A stretch of 64,000 nucleotides of DNA from Chrysoperla carnea (lineage: Eukaryota; Arthropoda; Insecta; Neuroptera; Chrysopidae), in contig NC_058337.1 in NCBI RefSeq assembly GCF_905475395.1, positions 8,420,983-8,484,982 of the forward strand, given 5' to 3'. A program made the translations under genes and the position numbers. The notes beneath the pieces are model-generated. The model made no database searches, had not been told where the DNA came from, and was given only the letters and a program-made list of their open reading frames with translations. Numbering within the stretch: the stretch's first letter is position 1; each line of letters starts with the position of its first letter. Below, one piece after another: positions 56,265 to 64,000 of this stretch.

Positions 56265-57685
56265 TAACAAGTGAAAACAAACAATTGACTGAGTTAATTG
56301 TTGAAACACCATGCATAGTCAGTGTTGATTTCTTTATCACATTACACATACAAACATGTGACACATACATAACTGATAATCAAGTATAGTACATATTATA
56401 AAATTTCCGCCTAATTGGCGCCCTCACGGGCAAACAGTGATGTTTACGAAAAAATGTTTCCAACAAAATTTGTTTAATTTTTGATAAGAAACATTTTTTA
56501 CATTTAAACTTTTGTTCTATCTCTAACGGTTTACAAGATGGGTCCTACGGACCCAAGACCCAATTGACCTATGATGCTCATTAACGAACTTGACCTCACC
56601 TTTTACGTCCTGAGTACGCTGTAAAAATTTCAGCTTGATATCTTTTTTCGTTTTTGAGTTATCGTGTCCACAGACGGACGGACAACCGGAAATGTACTAA
56701 TTAGGTGATTTAGTGAACAGCTATGACAAAATTTTTTTCCTAGCATCATTATTTTTAAGCGTTACAAACTTGGGACTAAACTTAATATACTATGTATATT
56801 TCATATGTACATGGTATAAAAATTATTTTCATGACAAGTATATGTCATAAAAGTATGTTGAATAATGTTATGTTACACAAGTTGCCGACACTTAAAAACT
56901 ATACATTATAAAATAAACAAAATTTGTATTTGAAATTTATAAAATGAATTTAAACTTTTTGAATATTTAACTTTCATTTGACGTAGTTACAACATAAAAA
57001 TAAAATACATCCTTGAATAGTTAAACAAAAATTATATACAATTTATATAAAATTGAACACAAAGGGTTATAAAGATAGACAGATAAATAGATGGATAGAT
57101 AGATTATGAAGGATCATTTTATACCATGTATATATGAAATATACATAGTATATTAAGTTTAGTCCCAAGTGTGTAACGCTTAGAAATAATGATGCTAGGA
57201 AAAAAATTTTGTTATAGGTGTTCATAAAATCACCTAATTAGTCCATTTCCGGTTGTGCGTCCGTCCGTCCGTCCGTCTGTGGACACGATATCTCAAAAAT
57301 GAAAAAAGATATCGAGCTGAAATTTTTACAGCGTACTCAGGACGTAAAAAGTGAGGTCAAGTTCGTAAATGAGCATCATAGGTTAATTGGGTCTTGGGTC
57401 CGTAGGGCCCATCTTGTAAACCGTTATAGATAGAACAAAAGTTTAAATGTAATAAATGTTCCTTATCAAAAATTAAACAACTTTTGTTTGAAACATTTTT
57501 TCGTAAACATCACTATTTACCCGTGAGGTCGCCAATTAGGCGGAAATTTTATAATATGTACTATACTTGATTATCAGTTATGTATGTGTCACATGTTTGT
57601 ATGTGTAATGTGATAAAGAAATCAACACTGACTATGCATGGTATTTCAACAATTAACTCAGTCAATTGTTTGTTTTCACTTGTTA
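56265..57685. repeat. 1.42-kb palindrome made of two full-length family G copies head-to-head
   Basis: The plus copy 56265-56823 and minus copy 57116-57685 are highly similar over ~560 bp, separated by a 292-bp AT-rich spacer. Both outer ends read TAACAAGTGAAAACAAACAA (in opposite directions) and both inner ends are the GTATAAAAAT side. The minus copy carries CCGTCCGTCCGTCCGTCTG. If transcribed this would fold into a long dsRNA hairpin. Confidence 0.85.
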
Positions 57686-58649
57686 TTTATGATATTGAAA
57701 TTTATATTATACCTACAATCAGTAATAATTATTAATGTATTAGTTAAAAATAATAACCATTAACAATAATAACTTTAATACAACAATTATTATGATTAGT
57801 CTGTTATAATTTCATCGAAATGGCATATAGAAATACGCACTGTCTCAAAGGTTAACTGGGAGTGATGGGAATGCTTTAAAATTGGTTTGACCCTTCACTA
57901 CCACTTACGGGGAGTAACACGCTTACCATACCCAAGTCCTTTGGACCCGGGCATGAAAAATCGTTATAAAAAAAAAACTATTGCATAGTTATACTTCAAA
58001 ATTTTTTTTTTTTGAGACTTTATTGAAAAATTGAAAAAATCTTTTTATAGTGTAAGCGTTCTACTTTTTTTTAACGAAAAAATTCGTTACGGGCAAACTC
58101 AGCGGGAAAGGGTAAAAAAAGGGATAACAAATGTTGCCGGTGAAGAAAAGTGGGGATTTAAAGAAAAAGAAAACGGTTTTTTGCGATTTACGGCGATAAT
58201 ACTTGCCCTATCACAAAAAGATAAAAGGATTAGTTCTAGATAGTAAAAAAATCTAGAACTTTTATTTTTATCATTTTTTAACATAGCCTCAAAATTTTCG
58301 AGTAAAACGCAAAAACCATTTTTTTGTGTTTTTAATTTTTTTATGCTGCGAAAAAAATGTAATCTTTATGTAATTTGGTACAGTTGAATCTTTTTGAATT
58401 CCTAATAGCTCGATTTTTTTTTGTTTATTTTAAGGTTAGTAGTTTCAGAGAAATTGGTAAAAAAGATCTCTTTTTAAATTAGATAAAATAAATTTTCAGG
58501 CAATTTCTGCGGCGGTCATTTTCTTCTTAAATACATCAAAATTCATATATATAAAAAAAAAATAATGTATGTAACAAAAAACATTACAGAAAGCGAAAGT
58601 AAATCTGTAATTTTAGACGAATCATTTTAGCATTTCAAAGAGAATTTGG
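57686..58649. other. Unrecognised stretch
   Basis: A slightly less AT-rich block at 57840-57960 (GGGAGTGATGGGAATGC, CCTTTGGACCCGGGC) was not identified. Two overlapping 60-70-codon frames near 58031-58284 have no domain. Confidence 0.4.
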
Positions 58650-59458
58650 TTGTACCTCGACCTATAGGGCAGATTTTTAAAAAAAATCTTTATGAAGATC
58701 CATATATCAAAATCTATATCTAACTTGGTGCCACTAGAAAGTTTGGCCATTGTTATGAACCAAATAGGCCAATTATAAGAATCCATTTTTGAGGTGATTT
58801 TTGAAAATTTTAAAACTTCGAAAACATTTAATAAAATGGGCAAGAAACGTATACTCGGGAGCTTTCGTGGTCGCCGATCACTATTCCGTAATCAGAATTT
58901 CGATATATTCCCCCTCCTGGGGTTATTCGTCTCGCTGGTCCAAAATAGCAATATCCTTTAAATATTCAACAAACAGGACCTAAAAGGAAGGAAGTATACT
59001 CGGGGGTACTTGCTGATCACGATTCCGTAGTTAGAATGTGGATATAATTCCCTCCTTTTCTGGTAAGTCACCTTCCGCTGGCCCAACAAAGCAATATCCA
59101 CATACTAACTTCGGAATCGTGATCAGTGACTCCCAAAATCCCTGAGTATACTTTTTTGATCCATTTTGTTAAATATTTACAGAATATTGCTATTTTGAAT
59201 CAGCGAGGCTAATTACAAAAGGAAGGGGGAGTATATCGTAATTCTGATATCGGAATAGTGATCAGCGACTCCGACAACCCGCCTTTTTACGTTTCTGGAC
59301 CATTTTGTTGAATATTTTCAAAGTTTTAAAATTTTTAAAAATCACCTTAGAAGGATTTTAATAATTGGCCTATTTGGATGTCTAGCGGCAGAAAGTTAGA
59401 TGTAGATTTTGATATATGGACATTTAGAAAAAAATTGGCCCGATAGGTCGTGGTACAA
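58650..59458. mobile_element. Fold-back element with ~400-bp arms
   Basis: TTGTACCTCGACCTATAGGG at the left pairs with CCCGATAGGTCGTGGTACAA at the right. The arms include ATCAAAATCTATATCTA against its complement near 59404. Inside each arm a unit with GTATACTCGGG, GATCAC.ATTCCG and CTGG is itself repeated, so the arms hold two tandem subunits each. Centre near 59054. Confidence 0.8.
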
Positions 59459-59667
59459 AAAAAAAACGACGTGTTGCACTCCGGGAGTGCCGGCAGAAGT
59501 GAAAACTTGAATATTAACGTTGTGCATTTTTGATATTTTGGAATGGCCAGGGAATAATTTTGTACGAATTGCTTTAATTATCAGTATAAAAGTACTATCA
59601 TTTATGTGGTAGAATACAGTATTTATTTATTGCGCTATCCTACACAAACATGACAATTTCATGAACG

Positions 59668-59981
59668 AACATTTTTTACCCATTACCAAAAAAAGTGTAT
59701 AACGCCGCTAAAGAAGCCTTCACTTGAAAAAAAAAAAAAAACAAAAAAAAAATTATATTTTTAATAAAAAGGCAACCGCACACAGTGTTCCCAAGCGGTC
59801 ACCCATCCAAGTACTGACTGTACCCAATGTTGCTTAACTTCAGTGATCGGGCGAGAGCCGATGTACTGACTGTGACATAGTCTTACGCTTTTTCGATCAG
59901 GACACGTGACCCTGTCGCGAGTTTAACATTTTTTACCCATTACAAAAAAAGTGTACAACGCCGCTAAAGAAGTTTTCACTT
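59668..59981. repeat. Direct repeats flanking the 5S-like sequence (257-bp period)
   Basis: AACATTTTTTACCCATTAC and AACGCCGCTAAAGAAG occur at 59668-59726 and again at 59925-59981. The spacing is 257 bp and the 5S-like sequence lies between them, as in a spacer-5S-spacer array unit. Confidence 0.75.
59769..59888 (-). rRNA. 5S rRNA-like sequence (gene or pseudogene)
   Basis: Minus strand, 120 nt. ACATCGGCTCTCGCCCGATC, GAAGTTAAGCAACATTGGG and GGATGGGTGACCGCTTGGGA match the conserved 5S loops and the internal Pol III promoter (boxes A, IE and C) in the correct spacing. The first 24 nt (GCGTAAGACTATGTCACAG) and last 10 nt deviate from the usual insect sequence, and helix I forms with only about five pairs. 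A TTTTT terminator follows at once. It may be a divergent member or pseudogene of a tandem array, or a 5S-derived SINE head; the flanking spacer repeats favour an array remnant. Confidence 0.78.
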
Positions 59982-60328
59982 CAAAAATTCTTCATTTTAC
60001 ATTTTTTTCGTCTAAAATGATTCGTCTAGTTATATATAAATTATTTTTTGAATTTTCAAAATGAAAGTGATAATTAATTAAATGATTTTTTTCCTTTTGC
60101 TTTATGAAATTACATTTATTCAAACGGGTTTTAATATCACCTACTTATATTAGAAAACATTGTTCTATTTCCACTGAATGTATTTTAGAGTGCTTAGTAT
60201 AATACTCTAGTACTACCATTTTTTCACAGCCACCCTTTAAAACATTCACCCCTCCCCAAATTTTCAAATGGATGGCGATGAAAAAATCAAAGTTTAATTA
60301 TTATTTGTTCTCTACACTATTTATCTTA
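59982..60328. other. Intergenic or intronic stretch, no feature recognised
   Basis: AT-rich, no frame or repeat family recognised. Confidence 0.4.
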
Positions 60329-60354
60329 TCTTATATATTTAAACGAGCAATTCT

Positions 60355-60435
<81 letters not shown>

Positions 60436-60830
60436 ACGATCTTGGAAATGGCTCCAACGATTTTCATGAAAATGAGTATGTAGGGGTTTTTCGGGGCGAT
60501 AAGTCGATCTTTCGGGGCGATAAGTCGAAACAAGGTTTCATTTTAAAAAAACGTCGTTTTATTCGTTTTTTCATGAAAAACTGAAACATACATCGCAAAA
60601 TATGACTCTTCCTGACATCTATTGGTGTATATCGTAGTTAATGAAATACAATGCAAATTATAACTCTTCCTGACATCTATTGGTGTATATCGTAGTTAAT
60701 GAAATAAAATACATTACCGGGACATTCAAATTGGTATTTGTGTGGAGACATTTAAAACGGTCTTCTATTAGTGATAAAATTTGTGCCTTTTTAAGAATAC
60801 CGAGCAAAGCTCGGTCATCCAGATATTAAT
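60329..60830 (+). mobile_element. Helitron-like non-autonomous element containing a long (TA)n tract
   Basis: Begins A|TCTTATATATTTAAACGAGC and ends shortly after the hairpin ACCGAGCAAAGCTCGGT (CATCCAGATATT). The TC start and the terminal GC-rich hairpin fit Helitrons; the exact last base is unclear because CTRR is not perfect. It contains a 20-bp duplication (TCGGGGCGATAAGTCGA, about 60492 and 60512) and a 59-bp tandem duplication (CTCTTCCTGACATCTATTGG at about 60606 and 60664). Confidence 0.55.
60359..60433. repeat. (TA)n microsatellite, ~75 bp
   Basis: Uninterrupted TA dinucleotides. Overlapping frames of tyrosine and isoleucine repeats on both strands are artefacts. Confidence 0.95.
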
Positions 60831-61567
60831 TATAATTGATTTACTACACGATATTGATATTTTTCTTCTGTCGTTTTATGCATTAAGAAATTTTTTCCGT
60901 AAACTACGAGCAACATTGCCACTCATAACTTACGTGGTGAAAGTTTTACCAAGCCAAAACTCTTAAACTATAAATGTTACGGAAAAAAATTTTGAATGAA
61001 ATTAATGGGAAATTTAGCAATAACCATATTGAAAAAAGTTTTGAGCGCTATAAATAAAAACTTATGCATTATACAGAAAAAAGTTTTAAATAAAAGTTCT
61101 TGAGAATGTTATTATCCACGAAAATGATCTCTAATATTTTTGTCGTACGATACGACGCACGGTTCACGGCATAGGTGGCTGTAGGTCACGCCCCCCTGTC
61201 CCGCCAACTTGAATTTACATTCAGGAGACACCCCTGAACACATTCAAAGAAGAAAATAAATGTGTTAGAAAATAGTATTAAATTTTCAATGTAAAACATA
61301 AATACAATCCATAGACTTATATATCTATCCATACAATTATATTAACAAAGTAGTGTATAGCATAGGAAGGCCGCTATAGTTGTGTTGGTTTTTTAAACTT
61401 TTCTAATTTATTAAAAATAATACAAGCATTGACATTGAACATTTTCTATACAGGGTATTTCAACAAATAACTCAGTCAATTGATTTTTTTTACTTGTTTC
61501 TTCGTAATATTATAAATAATCATTTTTTGTTAACAAAAATTAAATTTAATAATTAAATTTACGAGAG
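60831..61567. other. Unrecognised stretch with two short repeat fragments
   Basis: Bases 61270-61380 recur at 38690-38800. Bases 61436-61500 are a reversed family G end (GGTATTTCAACAAATAACTC). A GC-richer block at 61140-61240 (ACGATACGACGCACGG, CACGCCCCCCTGTCCC) was not identified. Confidence 0.4.
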
Positions 61568-61987
61568 CTAATTTATTCAAATAGAAAAATTTATATTATG
61601 CAGATTTAGGTGAGGTCAATGAATTGTCGATCTAACTTTCAATTACTTTATTAAGTTTGAAATTTCACTCATGCTCAAGTTTCAAATTTTTTAAGCAGGA
61701 CTTTTTATAAAGAATAATAAAACATAATTAAACTTTTTTCCCCATGGTAAACTTAATTTGTGGACATACTGTATATGATTAATAATAATGATTTTTGTAC
61801 AAAATAAATAATAATTAATTATTAAGTAACATAATATTGCATAATTTTATTAGATTTTAGAGAATGTACATTTTAATATTTTGAAATAGCTACATAAACT
61901 AACTATACGTCTATTAAGTAGGTACAATTATCTAAAAAAAATTATTAAAATTGCATGCATAAAAAATATTTTTATTTATATATTAAA

Positions 61988-62365
61988 AGAATAAAAATTC
62001 GTAGCGCAGAAGCTGCGTTAGCTAAGCGAATTCCTTCAGACAATGAAAGAGCACATTTTTCTTAAAATCGAATATTGTATTTTTAGTTTTCCAAGAATTT
62101 TGATTTCAAAAACTAAGCTTTTAGAGAAAAAATCAGCTTTTAGAGTACTTTATTGCTTAAAACAGATTAAAAAAATTTAACATTTTGTACTTTGCACACC
62201 CACATTCCTTGTTTATCTGTAGATTTTTTTCATTAACCAACTTGACTTTTCAAATACCAAAACCCTTCTTGATACCAAATTTTATTCAAATCGGGCTTAT
62301 ATTGCAACCGCTAGAGACACATAAACGTATAGATACATACATAGGTGCACACATACACACACACC

Positions 62366-62414
<49 letters not shown>

Positions 62415-63000
62415 ATCCCTATTCCTACATATTATAGATGTGAAAGAAAGGCTGTTTGTTTGTTTGCCACGCTTTCACGCAAAAACTAATGAATGGATTT
62501 GAATGAAACTTAACAATAATAAAGCTCATACATCAGAATAACACATGATCTATAATTTATAAAGATAAATTAAAAACAAAAATTAATTTAATCTGACATT
62601 ACCATAAATTACAGATTTCTGTAAAAATTGTCAATGTAAAACAATTCATGGCCATCTGTTCTGATATACTCCTTGAATGATTGAACTATTTTACATTAAA
62701 AAAAATTGTACCTATATTTTACCTGTTGTACATATATTTTACCTGTGTGTAAATAATCCAAACCATTATTTCGAGTGCTATGAAAAGCTTATTATTAACT
62801 TTTAAACCCAGCGAAGCGGGTGGGTATCAAGCTAGTATATATATATGTATGTATCTTTACGTTTATGTGTCTGTAATTTTTAACGATGGTCATTGTTGAC
62901 ATCTATTAGGTAGGATCGATGAACATTTGACGAAATTCCATCATCAGTACAAAAGCAATAGCTCCATTTCCTTCAGCAATTCGCTAAAAATCAATAAGTA
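61988..63000 (+). repeat. Family S repeat, split by a Helitron-like element
   Basis: Left part 61988-62345 (AATTCGTAGCGCAGAAGCTG, CAAATACCAAAACCCTTCTT) and right part 62850-63000 (TAACGATGGTCATTGTTGAC, GCTCCATTTCCTTCAGCAAT) together match 36735-37260. (CA)n and (TA)n runs lie at 62346-62410. Confidence 0.75.
62424..62835 (+). mobile_element. Helitron-like element inserted in family S
   Basis: Starts at or near TCCTACATATTATAGATG and ends with ACCCAGCGAAGCGGGTGGGT and CTAG|T. Start and end resemble the element at 31778-32325. Comparison with the uninterrupted family S copy at 36735 supplies the empty site. Confidence 0.62.
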
Positions 63001-63065
63001 ATTTATTCAAATAGTAAAATTTATATTATGCAGATTTAGGTGAGGTCAATGAATTATCTATCTAT

Positions 63066-63395
63066 AATATTATGATAATTTCGCTGTGGGCTTTATTTAT
63101 AAATATCAATATTTAGTAAATTAGGTAGGTATTCCTTTATTAATTATCGATTAAGAAGATGTAAGTATTTTTCCCACTCAAATATGTAGGTTTTCTAATT
63201 TTTTGTGTAAATTATGTAATAATTTGTGAATTTTTGTATGTAATCGGGCACAAGAAAAGGTTGGAAATTTAGATGCACGAAGAAAGTAAATAATTTAATC
63301 AAATTAAACATTGAACACTGCATCAAATCAGGTATTTTTGTTTTTTTGATATGTTGTTGTGCGCAAAGTATAGGAAATGTTAAATTCAAGTTTTC
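63066..63395. other. Unrecognised stretch
   Basis: No feature seen; a 74-codon reverse frame lacks any domain. Confidence 0.4.
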
Positions 63396-63716
63396 AACCT
63401 CGGCAGACGACTTGGTCATGCGGAAAAATAATAAAACTTCGAAAATATTGAACTTATTTCAGTTTTTCTTGATTTTGACCAGGAAGGAATGGTTTTCCAT
63501 CAAAAATTGTGATATACATTTTTAAAGAAAGTTTTTATAGAACCGATAGTTTCGGGAGGCACAGTGACCTCGGCATACGACCGGATCATGCCGAAAAATA
63601 AAAATAAACTGAAAATATTGACCTTATTTCAGATTTTCCTGATTTTGACCAAAAAGGACTGGTTTTTCATCAAAAATTGTGTTATTCATTTTTAAAGAAG
63701 GCTTTTATAGAACCGA
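63396..63716 (+). repeat. Tandem duplication (~170-bp unit, two copies)
   Basis: CCTCGGCAGACGACTTGGTC (about 63398) and CCTCGGCATACGACCGGATC (about 63570) start units that both end TTTTTATAGAACCGA or a close variant. Confidence 0.75.
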
Positions 63717-63762
63717 GGTTTTCAAAGTTAGTCTATTTTTTCAAGTTACACGATTTTTCGCA

Positions 63763-64000
63763 AAATTTCATCCTGTAAACCGTTAGAGATAGATAAAAAA
63801 TTTTAAGTGTAAAAAATGTTCCTTAAAAATAAACAACTTTTGTATGGAAATTTTTTTCGTAAACATCACTATTTACTTGTGAGGGCGCAAATTAGGACAA
63901 AAATTTGTGTCCATTTTCTCCAAAACTGTAAAAAATAGGGAGTTCAAAGTTTGCAGGTAGCTTTAACTAGTGGTTTTGTGAAACATTCTGGAAAAATCAA
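63763..64000 (-). repeat. Family G repeat, copy 9 (runs off the window)
   Basis: ATCCTGTAAACCGTTAGAGA, ATCACTATTTACTTGTGAGG, then TTCTCCAAAACTGTAAAAAA and ACTAGTGGTTTTGTGAAACA. The latter matches copy 1 (7440-7530) reversed, the minority subtype. Confidence 0.7.

Larger units (their letters stand above)
61568..63065. repeat. ~65-bp direct repeats bracketing a family S copy
   Basis: AATTTATTCAAATAG, ATTATGCAGATTTAGGTGAG and GTCAATGAATT occur at about 61568-61635 and 63000-63065, about 1.43 kb apart, on either side of the split family S copy. Confidence 0.6.

Noticed and set aside
60272..60584. Overlapping 60-76-codon frames on both strands
   Set aside because: They read through the (TA)n tract and encode only Tyr-Ile repeats; no gene.
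62185..62502. 105-codon frame
   Set aside because: Crosses CA and TA microsatellites and the edge of a Helitron-like element.

Overview
This is an AT-rich eukaryotic window, most probably from an insect or other arthropod. Split genes with canonical GT/AG introns, animal-type proteins (UMP-CMP kinase and a fatty-acid transport protein), non-LTR retrotransposon debris, hAT and Helitron-like relics and very many fold-back (long inverted repeat) elements all point that way. I cannot name the order or species from the sequence alone. No operon, CRISPR array or convincing tRNA gene was seen.

Layout. Bases 1-2177 carry one long open frame that enters the window already open. Its N-terminal half looks like a MULE-type DDE transposase and its C-terminal half looks like a ubiquitin-specific-protease (USP, C19) domain. 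It is followed by about 1.4 kb of subterminal tandem and inverted repeats (2522-3640), the kind of architecture known from FB/NOF elements. Bases 3834-3976 look like the last exon of an unidentified plus-strand gene whose other exons lie left of the window. From 4.4 to 15 kb there is only repeat debris: fold-back elements, a decayed hAT transposase C-terminus, and fragments of interspersed families.

Host genes. Bases 15004-18000 (minus strand) hold a complete three-exon UMP-CMP kinase gene (210 aa), with a 2.3-kb intron filled by repeats. Bases 25206-54364 (minus strand) hold five exons, including the C-terminal end, of an SLC27/FATP-type long-chain fatty-acid transport protein/acyl-CoA synthetase. 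At least 824 aa are deduced and the N-terminus lies further right or was not found. Its introns (468 bp, 2.2 kb, 15.1 kb and 9.0 kb) carry most of the mobile-element content of the window. The two enzymes are unrelated in pathway; they are simply neighbours on the same strand.

Repeat landscape. Recurring families are given letters. G is a ~560-bp unit with nine or more copies, two of them head-to-head as a 1.4-kb palindrome. A is a 1-kb fold-back with 340-370-bp arms. P, Q and S are interspersed repeats. There are TTAAGGATGT-ended TTAA elements, CAGGAGTTATTTT-ended elements, CCCTGGTGGAAA-ended small palindromes, two hAT elements with perfect 8-bp target-site duplications, and four Helitron-like elements. 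At 59769-59888 there is a 5S rRNA-like sequence between direct repeats, possibly a remnant of a tandem 5S unit. Two near-identical copies of a hammerhead-ribozyme-like core occur at about 23.15 and 53.49 kb.

The most interesting item is the transposase-USP fusion at the left edge. The dense head-to-head repeats inside the FATP introns, two pairs of which flank a single 517-nt coding exon, come next. All identifications come from reading the sequence; no database search was possible.
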